64,000 nt of DNA from Corynebacterium rhinophilum (GTDB taxonomy: Bacteria; Actinomycetota; Actinomycetes; Mycobacteriales; Mycobacteriaceae): contig NZ_JASPHQ010000004.1 in assembly GCF_030227225.1 (NCBI RefSeq), positions 54,421 to 118,420 of the forward strand. The letters are read 5' to 3'. Both the position numbers and the translations under genes were made by a program. Shown here in pieces: positions 63,837 to 64,000 of this stretch; the first letter of the stretch is position 1; every line of letters starts with the position of its first letter. The notes beneath the pieces were generated by a model. That model did no database searches. It was not told where the DNA came from and saw only the letters and a program-made list of their open reading frames with translations.

Positions 63837-64000
63837 CCTGCGCCTGCCTAGCTAGTGCTTGCCCAGCTGGCGCTTGACGATGCCCACCCTAAGACACAGA
63901 TAACCCCGCCGGCACCGTTACGGTGAACTGCTCCCCATTAGTTGGACTGAGAAATCAGTTACCGACTAGTAGGGAGTAGTTTTCTTTGAGAGCACGAAGT
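63837..64000. other. intergenic tail of the window
   Basis: The last 164 bp hold no open frame of family type. The final 50 bases are AT-rich (GACTAGTAGGGAGTAG) and may be the promoter of a gene beyond the window. Confidence 0.4.

Overview
The window reads as a chromosomal segment of a high-GC Corynebacterium. The evidence is the actinobacterial gene order lepA / PemK-like / rpsT / holA / comEC / comEA / degV / phosphatase / rsfS / nadD / proA / proB / obg / rpmA / rplU / rne / ndk / folC / valS / mdh / clpX (an order I recall being shared with Mycobacterium), the very long actinobacterial RNase E/G, cutinase and HNH-signature genes, and an ArsR with the Cys pair plus distal Cys known from C. 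glutamicum ArsR. The species cannot be fixed from the sequence alone. I saw no tRNA, rRNA, insertion sequence, prophage or CRISPR array.

Left part (1-20.7 kb), accessory and transport genes. It holds the 3' end of an ABC exporter, a C-S lyase/aminotransferase (aecD/malY type), brnQ, a luciferase-like oxidoreductase, a four-gene translationally coupled oligopeptide/nickel-type ABC importer (4.6-9.4 kb), a FUSC-family membrane protein, a BCCT osmolyte/choline-type transporter coupled to a small membrane protein, an M20 amidohydrolase, an HNH-signature protein, and a three-gene operon of phosphoesterase, efeO and efeB. That operon has the EfeO/EfeB iron-uptake proteins but no efeU permease.

Central part (20.7-36.2 kb), conserved core with an insertion. 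lepA, the PemK-like gene and rpsT are followed by a variable block (23.9-28.05 kb). The block contains a TetR regulator, a Dam-family methyltransferase overlapping a PD-(D/E)xK nuclease (a probable type II restriction-modification pair), a LysE exporter and an ankyrin-repeat protein. The core then resumes on the minus strand with holA, comEC (no metallo-beta-lactamase domain), comEA, degV, a histidine phosphatase (gpgP position), rsfS, nadD, a cutinase-like serine hydrolase and proA.

Manganese locus (36.3-40.7 kb). A complete ABC metal importer (lipoprotein, ATPase, two permeases) faces a three-domain DtxR-family regulator, closely matching the mntABCD/mntR set of C. diphtheriae. A perfect palindrome lies upstream of the regulator. 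Just beyond it, on the opposite strand, is a strong terminator-like hairpin with no gene to serve, which makes a candidate small RNA.

Right part (40.7-64 kb), core genes again: a D-2-hydroxyacid dehydrogenase, proB, obg, rpmA, rplU, RNase E/G, then an insertion of a membrane/winged-helix protein plus a divergent acr3-arsR pair with a perfect operator-like inverted repeat. After that come ndk, two small membrane proteins, folC, valS, panBC, mdh, a TetR regulator, clpX and a short-chain dehydrogenase. The end of the window is intergenic.

All functions are inferred by reading translations and motifs; no database search was run.
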